Positions 29,515 to 49,463 of a DNA stretch of 64,000 bases are shown here, piece after piece. The stretch lies in the NCBI GenBank assembly GCA_008711295.1, contig VUYV01000330.1:21559-85558 (forward strand), written 5' to 3'. A program made the translations under genes and the position numbers. The stretch is from Anarhynchus alexandrinus. Lineage: Eukaryota; Chordata; Aves; Charadriiformes; Charadriidae. The notes under the pieces were generated by a model, which was not told the origin of the DNA, made no database searches, and saw nothing but the letters and a program-made list of their open reading frames with translations. The stretch's first letter is position 1, and each line of letters opens with the position of its first letter.

Positions 29515-30369
29515 TTTGGCCCGGACTCTGTTACCAATAAGAATTTACCTGCCAGAACTCTAAATAGAGATAATCCACCAATGCCACGTTTGCGGGCTTC
29601 ACGCAGAGCCAGAGGAAGGGCTCCCAGCGAGGCTCCCGCCGCACCTCCCCGCGTCCTCTGGGCACACACCTCACACGGCCAGATGAAACGCCCGCTGCTT
29701 ACCGGCACAACGAGGATAAGCCCCCCCAGAAAGGACACTTATGGATTGTCACGATTATAATCAATAAATAATGACACTAAATCTGTTTTGGCTATAAAAT
29801 AGCACTAGAGACTCCGATGAGCAAAATATTACTAAGCAACTTTCAGACATTAACAGTTTCCCACCATTCCAACGTCAATAACAATCACATATCCTAAAAT
29901 CTACTAACCTGAAATATGTCTACAGTCTGATAACACTGATTTAGTCTTCGATTTGAAAAGAAGTAGCAGACTGTCATTCTTTTTCTGTATTAATGCACCT
30001 CTAAAGAAAGGAATTTAAATCGCATGTTGATGATAATTCACAGTCTTATGCAAAATATTATTTGTTTTAAATGTAACATGAACCTTTAGTTGCATTCAAC
30101 CTGCTGAGACGGCTTCCAGCCTAGCAAAAATGACTATGCGGCTTTTTTGGTGAGCGTATTCTTAATAAATATATTTCTTTAAAAATGATAATAATAAAAA
30201 AATAAAGCGGCACGTCTCCTGGGTCGTGACTTTGCACGGTATGTAAGTCACTTCAGAAAACCTCAAAACTGTCAGTTTGGAAAATCAATGGGAAAAAAAT
30301 GACGTTTGGAATGGGAAGCGTAACTCAGGCACGCCGGCAGCAGCGGGAGCGCACTGCGGCAGCATCACC

Positions 30370-30560
30370 GAGCTGCAATGTGGCACGTTTATCATCAGAT
30401 AATCACTCCCCCGGAGGATTAGCAGCACGCAGATGAACCTCGTGCCACGCAGCACACTTGGGGTGTCATTAGCTCATGATAACCCCGCTCCCTGCCATCT
30501 CCTATTGCTTAATTAAGGGTTACAAAGGTTATAATGGGACGGAAAGAACTTGGGCGAACA
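30370..30560. promoter_or_regulatory. Candidate intronic enhancer with paired GATA sites
   Basis: Contains TTTATCATCAGATAATC at 30388-30404, where two GATA-type sites face each other, then TCATTAGCTCATGATAA and GCTTAATTAAGG. The segment is unique and free of repeats, in the 23-kb WDR7 intron. The regulatory role is inferred from motif density only. Confidence 0.3.
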
Positions 30561-31139
30561 GAACTTGCAATGAGTGATACCTTAATCAATTCAAAACCGG
30601 GGGCTGCCCCTGTGCAGTCAACAAAGGCGTAGAGGGGAGCCCGTAAGCATGCGTTGTGTTCTAAATTAACGAGCTAAAACTTCAGGAGAGCGAAGAAATC
30701 TAGGCCCACACTTTGCCTTATTTTCCCTTGACAAATGTCAACTTTTTCAAGTAGCATTTTGCCTAATTTAAACGCCATGCATGGATATATAAAAAGAAAA
30801 AAAAAAAAAAAAGAGAAGGCTTTTAGGGCACCAGCTCACCTGAAATAAATGATCACGTACATCCCAAGGGAAGAAACAAGCTCTGCAGGGTGTCTCAGCA
30901 GAAGCACGCTAAGAGAAAATGTTCGAGAAACTTCATCGCGGCTGCAAAACTGCAAATCACGCTTCGCAGCGGAAGCGGTTGCCTTTCGGTTCCGAGTTGC
31001 CGGCCGTGCTGGCACGGCGCCCTCGGCGCGGCGCAGGGCCGCCAGCGGTTTAACGGCGCGTCTTCCGCCAGGTTTGGTAAACAAAGGCCACATTTGCAGA
31101 CGGAGCAGCCACAGATGCGCTGCGCTCAGAACCGTTTTC

Positions 31140-31340
31140 CAATTCACTGTGAAACATCAATTATCTTTATCAAATAACAGTATCTCATCTCAGTCCATTA
31201 TCAAGATGGAGTCTTATTTTAGCTGGACTGCAGCCCTATCTGTATATCAAGGCCGGCCGCGGTGCCAGAGTGAGTGAAAGGCTGTGAAATAATCAATAAT
31301 CATCATCAAATTGTGGTCGACAGGTTGCGAGGATGGAAGT
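31140..31340. promoter_or_regulatory. Candidate intronic enhancer with a GATA-motif cluster
   Basis: Within about 80 bp there are TTATCT (31161), TTATCA (31167), GTATCT (31180), TTATCA (31198) and CTATCT (31237), all reading as GATA sites on the minus strand. AATAATCAATAATCATCATC follows near 31290. Such clustering suggests a GATA-bound element, but expression data would be needed. Confidence 0.3.
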
Positions 31341-31884
31341 TTTTGATGAAACCTCAACCTTTTTCTGTGCAGCTGAGAAAGCTTAACCTCTGCAATACCT
31401 GGTAACTCCGACTCAGTTAAAGGCAGCTCTGCGTGCGATTAAAACGCCGCCGGAACGGCGGGGCTGACGCGGAGAGCACCTCCGGGCCACCAGACGCTGC
31501 GCCCGCCAGCCAACGCGCAACCGCCGCAAACCTCCCCGGGGGATCTACGCGCACCCAGAAGGGAGAACCACGCGCGGGTCCAGTGAAAGGCTCAGCCGAA
31601 AAACGACAGCCCCCTGCACAGCAACCCACAGGAACGAGAGGGACGTCGCCCGCAAGTCTTTGTCTATCGAAATGTCGGCAGCTTTCTGCGATCCGGAATA
31701 GAAGCCAGAGGAGATCGCACAGATAAAGGAAGAAAAAAGAAAGTATAAAACCACACGTGCACGAGGCTAATGGCGTCGCAGCCCTTCTGTTGAAGTTGTT
31801 GTTCTTATTCAGCCCTTTTCTTATGGTAATTTCTTTTCAAAATAGAATCACGGCACAGAACGGGGTTGTAAACATTTTGTACCC

Positions 31885-31983
31885 GGTTTCTAGTGGGAGG
31901 TGTCCCTGCCTATGGCAGGGGGGTTGGAACCCGATGATCTTCAAGGTCCTTTCCAACCTAAACCATTCTATGATTTTATGATT
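31885..31983 (+). mobile_element. CR1 3'-terminal fragment
   Basis: About 100 bp of CR1 3' UTR, with GGTGTCCCTGCCTATGGCAG and a degraded ATTCTATGATTTTATGATT end. It shares this UTR type with the copies at 43893-44190 and 55178-55645. It is severely 5'-truncated and antisense to WDR7. Confidence 0.9.
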
Positions 31984-34900
31984 CACATTTTTGAGCACAG
32001 CGCGAGTGATCTGCAGCCTGACCACCACCTCGCTGCGCACAACGGAGAGGTGATTCAGCCACGCGCTCTCCCTTTTAGCTATCCAGCACTTTCTCTAGAA
32101 ATAGAAATTTGAGGAAATTTGTCAAAAGTGACACGAACAAGCAGAATGGGAATTTTGCAAAGAACGTAAATTTCTAATTTGCTGGGCTGGAGCAGTGTTT
32201 CAGTAGAGCACGGAAGCAGAGAGGGCACCAGCCAAACCACGGGCAAGCACAAAGTTATATTCACCACCTTAAAAAGCCCCAGACGACCCCAGCCCAGCCC
32301 AGCCCACCACCTCGACAGCTTTCTCAGCGCTGAAGACCACGGTGGCAGATCCCCGCGGGTCAGGCTGAGCAAGTCCCACAAAAACTGGCTGGCGTGTGGA
32401 TTAGACAGCTGGAAAGCCTTCATCAAACTCCAACAAGTTCCAAGGGGTCCGGCAATGCCTTTTGGCTCTACCCCTGAGAAATTGGTCACCAACCCCCAGT
32501 CCCCCCCAGCGCGCCCCATGGGACACGCCAGCCAGTCCCCACGGCTCCCCAGGGAATTCTTCTGACCACGGAGGCCCTTGAGCCCCACGGCTGTGGGAAG
32601 TTCTTGTCCACCTCGGCTGCAAGGGAGGCAGCCACCCCGTCTGCCTCCACGGAGTCGCAGCTCAGCCCAAAACCAGTCACCTGGCCTCAGGAAAAAACAA
32701 CAACAAAAAAAAATTTAATATTTTTACTTCTTGGGCATTAACTCCTCAGGCTTATCAGGCCATGACAACGGATGGAAAACCAACAACCAGCTCAGAATAT
32801 ATTCGCATTTCGGTTCAGCAAGTCATCGTCAAAACACCAAATCTGCGCTCCCTTTCCTACACCGAATCCCTGTTACACCATTTAGCCCATTTCAAGGTCT
32901 CAGTCTCAACCTCTAAGAGGCACATGAAGATACTGGAGGACTAAAATGATAATTAAAGTCTATTTCCTGGCAAAACCAGAACTGATACGCAAGATTAAAG
33001 GCTTATTCAAACCCACCACCAGATATTTCCAGAAACTGCCTTAAAACTGCTCAATTTTCTCTTCAGGCAAAAGAATAAATTGCAACAGAATCATTCGCTT
33101 TTCCAAATAAAAGAATTCTCGTGTAAAACGTGCACTGACAATCGCAGCCAAACGTCGGAGCTGTGAGCGAAGCAGCCCGAGAGCTCACAGCTCGTTAACA
33201 CGGACTCCCACCACTCGTTAGAAAACGGCGGGTGCTCCAGGGGAAGGAAGCGAGCTCAGGGCGGTAGTTACGCCAAAGGTGGACCTTAAAGAGCAAAGAG
33301 AAAGACCCGAATAATTAAAAGCTTCCCTACCTGATGCGACCCCCCCAAGAAAGGTATGGCTCATATGAACTTGATGCTAATGAAATGTTTATATAAATAT
33401 AATATAAACATTGTCAACAACGCAGTTTTATAGCCGAGAGGTTGTATCAGGCTGACTGGAACGCCTGGTTTTGATGAGAAAACTCAAAACTGATGTGGCT
33501 CCTGAGAGGCGTTTGGTGCACTCTCATACATCGCCGTGAGAAAGGAAAATGATGCATACTGAACAGGTTGGCTGTTAGATGGATTAAACACCGGTTAATC
33601 GATGTGGTTTGGAATGCAGCTGTAAACAGAAAAACTGCTGAGTCGGTGCATTTCTCCTGGGGTCCCAAAAGGGCCTGTCCTAACCCAAAAGCCGTGCAAA
33701 AGCTGCTGCTGGTGGAGCTCCAGGAGAACACCAAAGGGGTTTGGGGCCGGGGAGGAAAAGCCCGAAGAGCACGATCCTTGAAAGCATCCTGAGGAGCCTC
33801 ATCTCTTTGGTTTATCAAGTACGATGGTGGGACTCTGACCACATCTCGAGCACTCGCACGCAGAAAGTAAATTAACAATTTCTTACGCAAATTAACAGTT
33901 GTACGTAACATAGGACCTACTGGTCAGAAGTTGAAATTAAGCAAAGTCAAACTAGAAACAAAATACAGCTTTCATAATGAAAATTATTAACTACTGAAAC
34001 AAATTATTGATGGTTCTGGCGGATTTTCCGTTGCTGGAAAACCTACGATCAAGATGAGCCGCTCTTCCGGAGCTGCACCTTACCCAGCGATGGTGGATTT
34101 GGGCGCCCTGCCCCACGCAGGAGCTCAGACCTGGTGATGGCAGAGACCCCTTCTCGCTTCCTTCCCTCCCTCCCTCCCTCCGCCCGGGAGCCGCCACTCA
34201 TCGCCTCCCTCCATTTACAATTTTGCTTTCCTGAGAGAGACATCACCCGTGATGAATACACGCTGAACTGCCAAATGCCGCTCTGGAGACCGCCGATGTC
34301 ACTCTGATGGATGCGGCACCAGGCACGATTAAAAAAAGAAGAGGAAAAAACTCCTCTGCCCCTGCAGGGAAGGTGGGTCGGTCCTGCCCGGGCGCGGAGG
34401 GGGCTCAGCATCCCCCGGAGCGCTGCTCCGCACGCCGCCGGATGGGAAACCCTCCGACGGACGCGGCCTTCACCTCCCAGCGCCTCTCTCGGCATCCCGC
34501 CCTCTTCAAGGGTTTAAAAAAATATTCCGGTCACAAACCCACTACTCCTCCAGCAGCAGAGAATGCGAAAGGGATTCAACAGCAAATACTGTATGAAAAT
34601 ACACCAGAGTTTAGGGAGTATTTTAAATAATTCGAATTTAAGCTTCAGAACAGGGTTCCGAGTGCAGTTTAGTACTAGAAGATTGCTTATTGTGGAATGG
34701 TTCTATTTATGGAAAAAACAAAGAAATTCCCCCCCAAAACGGCAGTTCATAGTGATAATGTAAAGCACAGTGTAAAATAATATCAGTGTAAAAGCCGAAC
34801 CTGTTGGACAGCCCTCCTCCCCTCATCTCCTCCAAAACACGGCTACGTAACAGCAAATTCTAATTTAAAGAATTTGAGAGAAGGCGGTAACTTCAGTAGC

Positions 34901-35084
34901 TTAAACCCAAAGCAGCTGTTTGATATTTCTGCTTGCCATAATTATTTTGGAACTTATTATCAAAGCATTTAAAGTTTTAAAACAATCTTGACATTTTATA
35001 TCATCTCACTTTTCATAACAGGGTGGGTTTTTTTTTTTTNCTTTTTTCCCCTTGAAGCCCTCACGAATTCTTTTGATGGCTGAA

Positions 35085-35570
35085 GCGCTCCCCAAGCCGC
35101 GCCGCCTGTGCCTCGCCTAACCCCTCCTGCCACCCGCCGTACCCGAGCCCGACCTCCCGAGCGGCAGCCCGGGGCGCAAGGACATCCCCGCCCCGCTCCA
35201 GCGCCTCGTCCCCTCCACCAAAACGCTCTCCAGAAAGGCGGCAGCTCTTCCCGGGGCGCGTCGGCGGCTTCCGGAGCCGCGCGGCAGCAAGAGAGTATGT
35301 TTTATTGTGAGCGTCATGGAGACGGCGTGAAAAATCAAGAGCCATAGGCAGTACGCGGCGATGGGTCAATACTCTTCCCCGAGACATTGTGTAGATAATC
35401 AACAACGCGGCCCCGGGTTCCGCGCGCTGCAAACAGCTGAAGGGCAAATCAATAGCGCCATGGGAAGGACGGACGCTGCCCGGCCCCGCTCCCCGCTGCC
35501 GCCGCGGGAAAGCGCCCGGGAACCCAGATGAATTCCGGCTCCGCTGCTGCCGGACGCCGGGCACTGGCAA
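35085..35570. promoter_or_regulatory. Intronic CpG-rich block
   Basis: About 490 bp of GC- and CpG-rich sequence surrounded by AT-rich DNA in the 23-kb WDR7 intron. It begins shortly after a T run with one undetermined base (35040). It could be an alternative promoter or a GC-biased patch. No exon or start codon context is recognised. Confidence 0.3.
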
Positions 35571-37001
35571 CAGCGAGCAACGCTTGGGAGATATTTAATA
35601 ATTTAGCAGAGAAGAGAGAAAGAGAAAGAACCTGATCTCTAGGTTGAATTATAGTAAAAAATCAGGTTAAAAAAAAAAAGATACGTATTTGGGATTCTCA
35701 TGATGTAATACAAAAGGGCTGCAGTTTTCATGCCGATTTAACGTTTTAAAAACAAACTAAAAATCCCAAACCCCTGAAATAAGGTATTTGCTTGAAAGTA
35801 AGGTTAAACGCAGAACAGTTTAAAAATTTTAAATATTATAATCAACAAACTATCTTTTAAAAATGTTGGGAAGAATTCCCAGGGTAACAGGCACATCCGT
35901 ACAACAGCAACAACGCACACCAAAAGCAAAATACCGAAAACGCAGATAACTTTGGCTTTGAGGCAACATTTTACCGGTAGTATTAATAATTGACACCTTG
36001 TTAAATAAGTGATACTAATATTGTAGATTTTACTGGAAAAAACCTATCATATATAAATGTTGATTTATTATTTGTTAAAAAAGGCGATCCTTGACATCCA
36101 TCATTCTATTAATCATTAGGTGCAATTTCTCACTCGGCACACACAACCACCTTCCTTTAAACAAAATAAAAATGTGCTGGAAGGAAAAAAAAACCCTACA
36201 AAATGGTTTTGTTTCCTATTATTACAGTTAAAATACCTCCCCTTTTTCCTTTTGTCTTCAAGCAGATGACAAAACTCCTCTCATTAGCACCCAATTTCAC
36301 CTGTAGCGTAAAAATAAAGTAACCGCATTTGGAGCGCGTATTTAGGCCACCACTTCGCCCCGCTGCTGATAATTACTACAAAACGATGATCTGTGTTCAA
36401 TCTGTGACACAATTTCAGTACCACAAAGCCCCACGCTGCTCAGATCTTGCCATCAACTGAATTTTAAAGGGATTATTTTTTTAGCAGGGCTGCGAGATAC
36501 GAAAACCCAACATTTTAAGCTTCATTTCCATCACCATAACTATGTTAGTATGCACGGTGGTAAGTTACCAGATTATATTTTCATGAATTATTCAACGCAA
36601 ACATCCCCAAATCAAAAGCAGCCGCAAACAAAGAAATCTCTTCCTTTTATGAGGATTTCTGCTATTTTCTCCGGCCGTCCCCGGGGCGACGCGGATCCGG
36701 CGCAGCGGGGTGGCACCTCGCCATGGCACGGACCCCGCTGCCCGCCTGCTCCGTCCCCACGCAGCGCCCACGGGCCTCGGGAGCAGAGATCTTGGCATGA
36801 GGTGAGGGACACGGGCGAGGGACTCCTCGCACTGAGGCAGCAGCAGGCCTTGCAGGAACGGCGGGCTAGCCCCGGGGCCACCAGCCCGCCTGCCCCGGGT
36901 CCTGCTCCCACCGTCACTCCCCACCGGAGAGGGACACGGATCGGACACCCCCTTGCAAACACAGGCTCCCACAGCTCACCTGAGCTCGCGTTCTTCATCT
37001 T

Positions 37002-37575
37002 AGCATCAAGAAGAGCGTGGCCAACAGGTCAAGGGAGGTCTCCAGATGTGGTGAGGCCACATCTGGAGTGCTGTGTCCAGTTCTGGGCTCTCCGGTTCAA
37101 GAAGGACAGGGAACTGCTGGAGAGGGTCCAGGAAAGAACCATGAAGATGATGAGGGGATTGGAGCACCTTTCTTATCAGGAAAGGCTGAGGGACTTGGGG
37201 CTGTTCAGTCTGGAGAAGAGAAGACTGAGGGGGGATCTTATCAACGCTTATCAGTCCTTAAAGGGAGGGTGCCAGGGGGATGGGAGCAGTCTTTTTTCGC
37301 TGGTGCCCAGTGACAGGACAAGAGGGAACGGGCACAAACGTGACCATAGGGAGTTCCATCTGAACCTGAGGAGGGCCTTCTCTCCTGTGCGGGTGGCAGA
37401 GCACTGGCACAGGCTGCCCAGAGAGGTGGGGGAGTCTCCCCCTCTGGAGCCATTCCAAACCCGCCTGGACGCCGTCCTGTGCCACTGCTGGAGGTGCCCC
37501 TGCTCTGGCAGGGGGTGGCACTGGGGGAGCTCCAGAGGGCCCTTCCCACCCTCACCACTCTGGGATGCTGTGATT
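37002..37575 (+). mobile_element. CR1 fragment, longest copy in the window
   Basis: About 570 bp of CR1 covering the end of ORF2 and a 3' UTR. Recognisable parts include the CATCTGGAGTGCTGTGTCCA segment, [20 protein letters not shown] and [20 protein letters not shown]. The 3' end is GATGCTGTGATT without clear ATTCTATG repeats. The copy is more diverged and looks older than those at 29091 and 55178. It is antisense in the 23-kb WDR7 intron. The long frame crossing it (36550-37779) is a fusion of unrelated upstream sequence and CR1 remnant, not a gene. Confidence 0.92.
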
Positions 37576-38871
37576 AAAAACAGCTTACACGCGAGTTGGG
37601 ATGGGGCAATTCCTGAAACTTTCATATGCAGTTCAAACTTTTACTTTCAAAACACTAACATATGCACTAAATGCAAAATTATGTTTATGGCTTCAGGAAA
37701 AAATTCAAAAAATCTTTTTTTTTTTTTTTTTTTAAATAGCGAACGACCCCGCACTTTTTTGATAGCGTGTTTCTGGTAACAGTGTCCAAGAGACATTATA
37801 AACAGAAAGAAACAGAATGAGCACAGACACTGTGCCTGTGTTAGACAAGCATTTTTCCAGGCAGGAATGAAGCGGCGATTAGTGGGGAAAGCGCAGAGGT
37901 CCCAGGAGGAGAGCAGGGGCGGAACCGGCCGAGGGCTCCAGCGCCGGCCACCGCTCCGCCCGCGCCACGGCAGGGCCCTCGTCCTCGCGGCCACCCCCCG
38001 GGCAAGCGTCCTCGGGCACGCTCCATTTAAATGTACCGAGGCAATTTAAGTATTTTGATAAACATTTTGAAAGGCTTTAGCTTTCGTAAAAAAGGCAAAT
38101 TAAAAATTTGAGCTTTTTTCCGATTTCAGAATGTTTTCACCTACGCAATCCTGAAGTTACTTCACGTCTTCTGAGCAGCCCGAAATCTGCAACTGTGAGG
38201 AATAACTTGAAAAGATCAGATTTGGAATAAGAAACCTGTATCCAATAGATGGCGTTGCCCCCTAATAATCACATATACGGCACTCATCAAATTTTTCTTT
38301 CTCATGAATAATAATAAAATCTGCAAAGGACCCTGCCCTAATTATCCTGAAAGTCCCTTCAGTCACCCCCATCCCCGCTTTCCATGATCTATGGGGCACC
38401 TTGTTAAGAAAGTAAGAAAACAAGCGTGAATATTCACCAAGACATCAAATTGACCGAGCGAATCGGTCGGCCAATTCGCCGGCCGGGCTCCGGCGAGAGC
38501 TGGGGCAGCCCGAGGCTGCGGCTGCCGCGGAGGAGCGCTTTGGAGAGGAGTCTGGCGACCGTCAGCCATGCACAGTCCCCTCCAACCGCCGGTGGGTATC
38601 ACACAGAATCCCTTTTACAAGAACTAAGCGAAAAAGTGAAGAAGAGAAGAATGGGGTATTTCAGCACGCCTGCCAAACCAAGGGCAAGCCAAGCCAGAGG
38701 GATGGTTTTCGTGGAGGGTTTAGCCCTAGAGGCACAGGAGCTGGAACGCCCTTCGCTGTCCTGCCTGCCAGCACCTCTGCGCCTCTGCAGAACCGCTGCG
38801 CATCACCAGGTTGTGCAAAACGCGTTCCAGAGCCACCCGGGACTCACACGGCGAGGCCAGACGTGCCCGAA

Positions 38872-39150
38872 TCACCCCTATCGCTCCATGCCCCTGGAAA
38901 AAGTCCCTCCCCAGCTCTCCTGGAGCCCCTTTAGGCACTGGAAGGCCGCAATAAGGTCTCCCTGGAGCCTTCTCTTCTCCAGGCTGAACCCCCCCAACTC
39001 TCCCAGCCTGTCCTCCCAGCAGAGGGGCTCCAGCCCTCGCAGCAGCTCCGGGGCCTCCTCTGGCCCCGCTCCAACAGCTCCGTGTCCTTCTGCTGTGGGG
39101 ACCCCCCGAGCTGGAGGCAGCACTGCAGGGGGGTCTCCCCAGAGCGCAGC
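38872..39150 (-). mobile_element. CR1 internal fragment, minus strand
   Basis: On the minus strand it reads [20 protein letters not shown], then [20 protein letters not shown] and [12 protein letters not shown], matching the C-terminal region of CR1 ORF2. The 3' UTR and tail are missing, so both ends are truncated. The boundaries are approximate. Confidence 0.85.
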
Positions 39151-40602
39151 AGAGGGGCAGGATGGGTTTAGTCACCACTCTCCCTGCGCTCTGCAAACAG
39201 ACGTAAGGAAGCGCACGGCCGTGCTCTTCACCTCTCCCTCTCCAACAGCACCAGGCATTAGCTATTGGTTTGAGATGCCCGGACTCCCCAGACCGACCTG
39301 GGCTTTCCCCTCTGAATTTCCAGCGCGCTGAGGCACACTGAAAGGGGCCGTGGTCAGTCAGGGGGTGTCCGGCTGGCTGCTGAGCAGGCGGGAAAGAGTC
39401 CGGCGACCCGCGCAGGCTCCTCGCACGGACCGTCGGGGAGACGCGTTTGGAAAGAGGGATACGCGCAGCTCCGCAGCGCGGCGCTCGGCTGGGACTGCAG
39501 GATGGCAAAGACGCTCATGGCATCGGATAGAGCCACATGCAGCAGCTCGTGTGGACCCACTTTACGGTTAAATTAATAAGTCGTGACCCAAACGGCTTAA
39601 GCTAAAACAAGTTAGAGCAGTCCGCATTTCGGATTTGCCAACATTACATAGCTATTTATAAAATAACCCTGGCCAGCTTTGCCTCCGTAGGGCGGCTGTC
39701 TAAACAAAAAATACCGGCACACACAATGTTGTCAGTTAGTGGGTTTGGGAAATAAACGCCAGAATGTCAGCAGAGACAATGAACCAGCGGTGCCCACCCG
39801 AGCGCGTGTGCTGCCCGCCAAGCGCTGAGTGACACTGCAGATCCAGCAGGGAGAAATCTATGCTGCCTCCTCTATAATGCCCATTTTGTAAGGACTAAAG
39901 GTAACAGCTTTTAGAAACAACAACAAAAAAGATATTTACATACACACACACAAAAGAATAAGGCAGATTCAAAATACAGATATTTTATCCAGGCTTTACA
40001 TAAAGACTATTGAAATTCAATGAGAACTAATAGCTGATCACACAGTACAAGGAATAACAAAGAACATGAGCAATGAACTTTTCTGATAAGATAAGGCAAA
40101 TACTTTGTCATTTAAACATTTTTAAATCCAAGAACTCATTTCAACATTACCTGTAAGTATATCCTCTTCTAGGTCACTGGTAAGAAAACACCAATCTCAT
40201 TTAACATCAGAGAAGTGTAAACACCTCTAACCTCAGCATAACGGCATTATTTAGAGAGGAGTTTTAGGGAAAAAAACCCCACCGCAGTGGACTTCGTCTG
40301 CGACTTCTATAGCAGATAAGCAGATATACTGCTATAAACCCTAACTTTTAAAAACCAGATTTTTCATCTATTTCTGAGCAGGGGCATCGCCTAACTTTAG
40401 GCTTCCATTATTAACCCATCTGTGGCCCCCATTCAGTTCCAGTGAATGAAGACAGTAGGGCTCTATATACTTTGAGTCCTTCATTAAACTATTGATCCCC
40501 TCAGCATTATCCATAATGTTCCAGCAGCTCAGCATGTCAACCGATGCGGAGCTCGCTGCTCTTTCCTTTCAATAACTTCCACACTTTATGGGGAGGAAGT
40601 CA

Positions 40603-47944
<7,342 letters not shown>

Positions 47945-49279
47945 TCAGTTCAAGGTCAACGGGAGCACTCAAACAGTTAGAATATAATGGACTCCCAACA
48001 ATGAGCAGTGATTAGGAGTCAGGGTGTTCTATCATCAAATACAAAATCGAATAATTAACCATGAAGATTGAAAACAGTACGCGCATCTGTCCAAAGTGTT
48101 AAAAAGGCCTTGTTAACAAATTATCTGTATGTGCTGAATACATATCACCCAACGGAGGACGAGGCAAACGCAGAACGTCTGCCCAAGAATTTATGGTTTA
48201 TTCTTTTACAACGTTTTAAACGCAGGCTGAAAAACACCCCGTTCACAGTAATTCTCCTTAATTCAGCTAAGCACTGGTTATAGGAGCGAAAAGCAAGAAG
48301 CTTCTTGAAGAACTGAAACCACCAAATCTATTTGGTTTGATTTTCGTTACTGCCCGAGTCAGCTGCAGCAGCGCGGGATGACCGACAGCCCCGCACCTTA
48401 CGCTTTCTAATTACTGCACTATTCAAAAGCTCTTCAGCATTTCTAACGCTGAGGGTTTAACTGCAATTCTTTGAGTAGCAGTAAGGGATTAACTGGCATC
48501 TACGTTCTCCATACACAATGCTTTTATTTGCTCTGACAAGATAAATGCAAGAAACAACGAGGTAGTGAGCACCCAGTAAGGACATGAAGCAAAACCAGAA
48601 TCTGGTATTTGGTACCTGAGAGCATATCTACCTGACAAAGATGGCATCAGGCTAATTTTTGTCTGGAAGCGTCCTTTCTTAAAATTGCACTGTTTTAACT
48701 ACCACTGCCGCATACGCCCCAGCAGAGCCCCGTTGTGCCAGGCTAGCGGGACACCACCCAGCAGTTCCACAAGCCCTTCCCGCGCTCCCACCCCTGGGGC
48801 ACCCAAAGCGTTCCCAGCCCTCAGGCACCTCTCCAGCTAACGACCTCCTGCCTTTATCAAACCACGCTGATACACAAAGCCCTGCCTGATCCGTGCCTCA
48901 GCGCGAGAGCGGAGAATCCCGCAGCGCGGAGAGGCGCCGGGGCGGCGAGGGGGACAGGCCAGGGCAGGCAGCGCGGTGGCCAGGCGCGCTGGAGCGCGGC
49001 TCCCGAGCCCGGAGGCACCCGCGTCGCCCGGAGAGGGCACTTCGCCCGGCACAACCGCAGCACCGCAGGGGGAAGGAACGGCGGAGATCAGGGACGAACC
49101 TGCTCCGATACGGAACGGGGCTTTGACAGAAGGGGGGGAACACCCGGGAACTGGCGTGTGTTGGGATTAACCTGGAACCTCCAACCTGCCCCACAAAGGA
49201 ATGTCTCTGCGAGGTGACCACTGCAGCAAGGGAAGAGAGACCGCAGACCCGTTCGGCAGCTCTAAAACATCTTACAGTT

Positions 49280-49336
49280 CTCCTATAACACCTATTCCTA
49301 TGCACGTTCCTATAACATGTTATTCCTATAACATAT
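49280..49336. repeat. Imperfect TTCCTATAACA repeat
   Basis: Four imperfect units around TCCTATAACA within 57 bp. A short degenerate array in an intron. Confidence 0.65.
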
Positions 49337-49403
49337 AGTCTGACCAATCCTGCTTCTGTGGCCACACTTCCACCACGCAGGAGCCCTAGAAATTGCCTGT
49401 GGG

Positions 49404-49463
49404 GTTTTTTTTTTTTTTTGGTTTTTTTTTTTTTTGGTTTTGGGTTTTTTTTTTTTTTTTTAA
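49404..49463. repeat. Interrupted poly(T) tract
   Basis: Three long T runs separated by GG and GGTTTTGGG within about 60 bp, in the 9.2-kb WDR7 intron. On the sense strand of WDR7 this is an A-rich tract. It could be the A-tail of an old retroposed sequence, but no body is recognised next to it. Confidence 0.8.

Noticed and set aside
32079..32588. 169-codon minus-strand frame with an unusual Trp/Leu-rich composition
   Set aside because: I considered an old transposon or retroviral remnant but could match no family, and it contains a short CAGCC repeat. A repeat-library search would decide.
36550..37779. 409-codon frame on the plus strand
   Set aside because: Joins unrelated GC-rich sequence to a CR1 ORF2 remnant and runs into a T tract; not a gene.
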